Below, piece by piece: positions 62,287-64,000 of a stretch of DNA of 64,000 nt (positions are counted from its first letter, which is position 1; the number at the start of each line of letters is the position of its first letter). The stretch lies in IMG/VR virus record IMGVR_UViG_3300042519_001303, positions 1 to 64,000 of that record, one strand, 5' to 3'. Both the position numbers and the translations under genes were made by a program. The stretch is from a virus. The notes under the pieces were generated by a model. That model was given only the letters and a program-made list of their open reading frames with translations, was not told the DNA's origin and did not search any database.

Positions 62287-62729
62287 TTAATTGGCCATTT
62301 GTAAGGAAGGTCAGGTGACACTTCAGGCCAATATTGTGAATAATGATTAGGTAACTTACGAAGTAAATTTGACTTATGTGATTCCATCACTTCAGGGTCA
62401 TCCAACCATTCAGGCATATCTATTTCAGGATATTCAAAGCTGGCAATGCGCACTCCTGAAAAGGCACACTTTTGTAGTATTTTTATACCACAAGTATCTT
62501 TGTAACCTAGCGAAGTCCATACTTTACACATTTCTAAAGTGTATTGAACAAGAGCTGGTTCATATCCTTTCCACATTTTTACTGCTGGGTGATTTGCCCA
62601 ACCACTGCTATAACCAAGCAGAGTATTAAGTATTTGCATACCTTCAACTCTTTGCTTACCCAATCTCTGTCGGTCAAGCACCAAGGCATTACTAGTAAAG
62701 TCACTTCCGTGTGGTACAAATGTTTGCAT
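62283..62729 (-). CDS. Pyrimidine-dimer DNA glycosylase family protein
   Basis: 148 residues. QTFVPHGSDFTSNALVLDRQ then RLGKQRVEGMQILNTLLG and GWANHPAVKMWKGYEPALVQ match the MSMEG_6728/Pyr_excise (T4 endonuclease V-like) family shared by actinobacteria and their phages. It would repair UV dimers in phage DNA, useful in sunlit water. The catalytic N-terminal residue arrangement is not verified. Confidence 0.75.
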   Translation of the reverse strand: MQTFVPHGSDFTSNALVLDRQRLGKQRVEGMQILNTLLGYSSGWANHPAVKMWKGYEPALVQYTLEMCKVWTSLGYKDTCGIKILQKCAFSGVRIASFEYPEIDMPEWLDDPEVMESHKSNLLRKLPNHYSQYWPEVSPDLPYKWPIK

Positions 62730-62803
62730 TATTCATCCTTTTTTATTTGATCTGCTATGTAGTAAAAAATTACGCATAAAATAATTACCATGATTATCCA
62801 CAT
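62729..62803 (-). CDS. 24-residue membrane micro-protein
   Basis: Leftward ATG 62803 with AAGGAG seven bases before it opens 24 codons: MWIIMVIILCVIFYYIADQI then KKDE, one hydrophobic helix with a charged tail. It touches the glycosylase start (TAATG-type junction) and lies two bases after the HNH stop. Such micro-proteins often tune larger membrane proteins; the target is unknown. Confidence 0.5.
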   Translation of the reverse strand: MWIIMVIILCVIFYYIADQIKKDE

Positions 62804-62804
62804 A

Positions 62805-63275
62805 TCACAACTCCTTTTGCAAAGTATCGGGATCGTAACCAATATCAGTAAGGAACTCACGCAGTCTTTTAATTTCTGCGTTAAGTGCATGATACAGGTG
62901 CTGTCTTTCAATGTTCTCAATGAGAGCAACTTTTTCTAGGTGCTCAGGATTACAACACAATGTATTTCTGCACAAGTGGTCAAGTGTTTCGGCCTTAGTC
63001 AAAGATACGTGTCTGTGTTGTTCATATGACCATCTGTGAGACTGAAATGCTTTGTTCCCGACGTACATACGGCCATAACCTTTATCAACAGTTCCTGTCC
63101 ATGTCCAGCAACCATTTTCTTCTTTTTTTATGTTCTTCCAGAACTTATCTTCAGGAAGTTGTGATTTTTCAATGATATGCAACTTACCATCACGTTTCAA
63201 TTGTTTGTAATGGGCGGCGCATAACCCTTTAGCCACAGTTTTTTCACTACATAACGGGCCACGGCATAGGCTCAT
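62805..63275 (-). CDS. HNH endonuclease with N-terminal zinc knuckle
   Basis: 156 residues, leftward, AAGGAG upstream. N-terminal Cys4, Cys9, Cys19 and His22 could form a zinc knuckle; the core has CWTWTG, GYGR, SHRWSYE and LDHLCRNTLCCNPEHLE (His100, Cys107, Cys108, Asn109, His112). This is the HNH_3-type found in homing endonucleases and phage nickases. It is free-standing and not inside an intron. A candidate leader/promoter repeat (R2) lies upstream. Confidence 0.85.
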   Translation of the reverse strand: MSLCRGPLCSEKTVAKGLCAAHYKQLKRDGKLHIIEKSQLPEDKFWKNIKKEENGCWTWTGTVDKGYGRMYVGNKAFQSHRWSYEQHRHVSLTKAETLDHLCRNTLCCNPEHLEKVALIENIERQHLYHALNAEIKRLREFLTDIGYDPDTLQKEL

Positions 63276-63285
63276 GGTTTTCTCC

Positions 63286-63323
63286 TTTGGACGGTATCAC
63301 GCTTGCGACGAGTACAAGTCTAC
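63286..63323. repeat. 38-bp repeat R2
   Basis: Second copy (see R1), between the HNH start and the hairpin at 63375. Read on the minus strand it precedes HNH, so it may contain its promoter or an operator: GTAGACTTGTAC then GTCGCAA and CGTG. Confidence 0.6.
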
Positions 63324-63374
63324 CTTAGCGCGAGTGCCTGAGATGAGGCTAGAAATAAAAACAAAAAAAAAAGC

Positions 63375-63417
63375 AACCCCGAGCGGGGCCACTGGTTAAG
63401 TGACTCCGCTCGGGGTT
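63375..63417 (-). terminator. Terminator for the leftward WhiB gene
   Basis: AACCCCGAGCGG (63375-63386) pairs perfectly with CCGCTCGGGGTT (63406-63417), 12 bp. On the minus strand it is followed by a run of ten T (63363-63372 complement), a textbook terminator just after the WhiB stop at 63421. Confidence 0.9.
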
Positions 63418-63420
63418 ATG

Positions 63421-63684
63421 CTAATGTTTATGATTTACAGGAGCAAATACAAGACCTAGTTCTTTACGTATTTTGTTACGTTCTCTAGATGTCTTGCCAC
63501 CATATATTCCGTAGGTGTCATATATGGGGTTAATGTGTACGGCCTCATCTAAGCATTCAGCTTTGACTGAACATGTATCACATATCTTTCTTGCTTCTTT
63601 ACTTGACTCACCTTTACTAAGGAAGAATCTTTCTGTTGGTATGCCAAGACAAGCAGCCATGGATCGCCATTCTTTAGTTTCCAT
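63421..63684 (-). CDS. WhiB-like transcription regulator
   Basis: 87 residues, leftward. Cys12, Cys35, Cys38 and Cys44 (CDTCSVKAEC) are the Fe-S ligands; GIYGGKTSRERNKIR gives the WhiB turn and basic helix. It is a shorter, more standard WhiB than the one at 59311 and only distantly similar to it. Presumably controls host or phage transcription. Confidence 0.9.
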   Translation of the reverse strand: METKEWRSMAACLGIPTERFFLSKGESSKEARKICDTCSVKAECLDEAVHINPIYDTYGIYGGKTSRERNKIRKELGLVFAPVNHKH

Positions 63685-63690
63685 ACTTCC

Positions 63691-63900
63691 TCACAGTTGT
63701 ATTTTGTAGAGCTTTTTAAAGTCTCTTTTTATTGGATGAAATGCAGACTCAGTTGCGTGAGTTGTATACGCCGGCCCATCAATATGAGCCGGCGGTACAA
63801 GCAGATACGTTCCTGATTTCTTTTGGGTTACATCGAACCCTAAGTCTTTAATTTCTTTGAGCAATTTCCTCATTGAAGTTGACTGGTGCTGTCGGGGCAT
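63691..63900 (-). CDS. HicA-like small protein
   Basis: 69 residues from leftward ATG 63900 (AAAGG upstream); a longer in-frame start overlaps the neighbouring gene and another ATG lies at 63873. SMRKLLKEIKDLGFDVTQKK, SGTYLLVPPAH and the C-terminal PIKRDFKKL resemble the HicA dsRBD-like fold, though the catalytic His pattern is not clear. No HicB partner is visible. It might be an RNA-binding protein. Confidence 0.5.
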   Translation of the reverse strand: MPRQHQSTSMRKLLKEIKDLGFDVTQKKSGTYLLVPPAHIDGPAYTTHATESAFHPIKRDFKKLYKIQL

Positions 63901-64000
63901 CGCGTCTAACCTTTCTAGTAGTTGTGCACTCGGGGCATAGGGTTTTAATCCAGCACGCCTCACGATCTAAACTACCAGGGTTACCGCATAGCTCACAAGT
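63848..64000 (-). CDS. Cys-rich zinc-type protein, C-terminal part
   Basis: Leftward frame entering from the right edge and ending TAA 63848-63850; 50 residues visible. It reads TCELCGNPGSLDREACWIKT then LCPECTTTRKVRRD, with Cys-x-x-Cys, Cys, Cys-x-x-Cys spacing typical of zinc ribbons. It overlaps the start of the HicA-like gene by about 50 bases. N-terminus outside the window. Confidence 0.55.
   Translation of the reverse strand, partial: TCELCGNPGSLDREACWIKTLCPECTTTRKVRRDAPTAPVNFNEEIAQRN

Noticed and set aside
62805-63275. HNH gene as part of an intron or intein
   Set aside because: It is free-standing between genes on the minus strand; no split host gene on either side is visible.
1-64000. 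tRNA genes
   Set aside because: No stretch with the TTCGANNC/T-arm pattern and cloverleaf pairing was found by eye; a tRNAscan-type search would be needed to exclude a degenerate one.

Overview
The window is a continuous piece of a virulent-looking, contractile-tailed (myovirus-type) bacteriophage genome. Genes are tightly packed with many ATGA, TAATG or TAGTG stop/start overlaps, and almost all lie on the + strand. No integrase, repressor/excisionase pair, tRNA gene or CRISPR array was seen. The host is probably an actinobacterium: two WhiB-type four-cysteine regulators (59311-59694 and 63421-63684) belong to a family essentially confined to Actinobacteria and their phages. The sequence is AT-leaning by eye, so a low-GC actinobacterium, such as freshwater lineages, is a reasonable inference but not a demonstrated one.

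Layout. 1-3.7 kb: end of a holin-like gene, an M15-peptidase endolysin and fibre-like proteins. 3.7-12.2 kb: small unknowns, large terminase, an HTH-like protein and a metallophosphoesterase, portal, scaffold-like protein and major capsid protein, closed by a hairpin. 12.3-31.6 kb: collar-type fibre, neck/connector proteins, sheath, tube, a gp26-like protein with a hidden overlapping reading frame, a 1075-residue tape measure carrying peptidoglycan-hydrolase-like domains, the baseplate set (tube-initiator-like, LysM, hub, OB-fold, gp25-like, J-like, P2 I-like) and two accessory genes, ending in a strong terminator. 31.7-33.2 kb: four leftward genes, including a DUF6321-like protein and a Dps-like ferritin. 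33.3-47.5 kb: replication and recombination module (initiator with internal iterons, helicase loader, DnaB, primase, SNF2-type helicase, ssDNA-binding protein, DNA polymerase I, RecA, two resolvase-like nucleases, a Cas4-like nuclease). 47.6-56.6 kb: a SpoVS homologue between two hairpins, a 1340-residue unknown protein and a run of small Gly/Pro/Asn/Lys-rich proteins. 56.6-61.9 kb: zinc-binding, HAD-like and TGT-like proteins, WhiB, a secreted transglycosylase, a small DNA-binding protein and a glycosyltransferase, ending in a terminator. 62.0-64.0 kb: leftward genes (pyrimidine-dimer glycosylase family, HNH, WhiB, HicA-like).

The most striking observation is a lambda-O-like replication origin: three 20-bp palindromic iterons at 33586-33684 inside the initiator gene, followed by an AT-rich stretch. 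The third copy is read in a different codon frame, so the repeat is conserved as DNA and not as protein. Also notable are an unannotated-type overlapping ORF between the gp26-like gene and the tape measure; a set of chromatin-like proteins (Dps, SpoVS/Alba-like, four lysine-rich tails); and a pair of diverged 38-bp direct repeats with look-alike terminators flanking a leftward HNH cassette.
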